In this document: piece by piece, positions 63,944 through 64,000 of the stretch | Numbering within the stretch: the first letter of the stretch is position 1 | Layout of the letters: each line of letters begins with the position of its first letter | Assembly: GCA_964035575.1 (NCBI GenBank) | Contig: OZ037922.1 | Location: 248,001 to 312,000 of the forward strand | Length of the DNA stretch: 64,000 nucleotides | Direction: 5' to 3' | From: Rhynchopus sp. YZ270_cl-10 | Lineage: Eukaryota > Euglenozoa > Diplonemea > Diplonemida > Diplonemidae | Made by a program: the position numbers and the translations under genes | The notes under the pieces: model-generated | The model's database searches: none | Seen by the model: only the letters and a program-made list of their open reading frames with translations | What the model was told of the DNA's origin: nothing

Positions 63944-64000
63944 ACGCAGATCTCTGGCTTTCATATCCCAACGCAGGTGAGGAGTTCATCGGGATGAAGA
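63802..64000 (+). CDS. Partial plus-strand exon, unknown protein
   Basis: A T-rich tract ending TTGCTTGAG precedes an open frame starting at 63802 that reads LTESLNCDGKNRACFDLVTG, ILSDGIRDLNRYDNLRN, then ADLWLSYPNAGEEFIGMK to the window edge. There is a stop upstream in frame and no ATG, so it would be an internal exon. The amino-acid mix is ordinary for a soluble protein. GCAGGTGAG at about 63974 could be a donor. No family recognised. If real, it is the first gene on the other strand and marks a strand switch. Confidence 0.4.

Overview
The window is nuclear DNA of a eukaryotic microbe. Coding blocks are balanced to GC-rich, spacers are AT-rich and full of poly-A/T tracts, and four genes are interrupted by spliceosomal GT-AG introns that I could place by joining conserved domains across them. 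All seven introns begin GTATG and end CAG. Every well-supported gene is on the minus strand over about 56 kb (about 61 kb counting the spacers), and only a partial exon at the right edge reads the other way. Such a one-strand cluster together with cis introns would fit a euglenozoan (for example a diplonemid), but that placement is an inference, not a demonstration.

Layout. 1-739: left-truncated gene made of tandem repeats of about 80 residues. 1.1-15.7 kb: tandem family of three paralogous genes coding signal peptide plus CUB-like domains. The first ends in a membrane anchor, the second in a secreted WD40 propeller, and the third is the same CUB/WD40 type but frameshifted at a CAG tract. Their spacers are also duplicates of each other. 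16.2-19.3 kb: a piggyBac-like and a hAT-like non-autonomous DNA transposon, both with perfect target-site duplications. 19.4-22.5 kb: a four-exon membrane-anchored histidine-phosphatase-fold protein that has lost its catalytic residues, and a two-exon cold-shock-domain protein. 22.6-24.6 kb: a third TIR element (9-bp duplication) carrying about 157 copies of an octamer. 26-31 kb: ubiquitin-like/leucine-rich-repeat protein, AlkB-type dioxygenase, and a two-LIM protein. 31-42.8 kb: gene-poor and repeat-rich, with another hAT-like element. 42.8-56.8 kb: a receptor with an extracellular sugar-binding-protein-like domain and a degenerate nucleotide-cyclase domain, a three-exon kinesin, and a cytochrome P450. 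56.8-64 kb: gene-poor, ending in a compositionally different segment between two identical 192-bp direct repeats, the second of which forms part of a plus-strand exon.

The most unusual feature is a set of about 60 short modules (roughly 35-165 bp, families A to G here) in spacers and introns. Each has a variable hairpin body and ends, on the gene-sense strand, in a similar short A/C/T tail. Stems change in sequence yet stay paired. Every copy I recognised lies in the same orientation as the genes, which is not what free transposition predicts. Family A sits just before the 3' end of three proven introns and supplies a branch-point-like CACTAA. Because the genes look unrelated in function, there is no pathway to reconstruct; shared transcription and RNA processing are the likely common thread.
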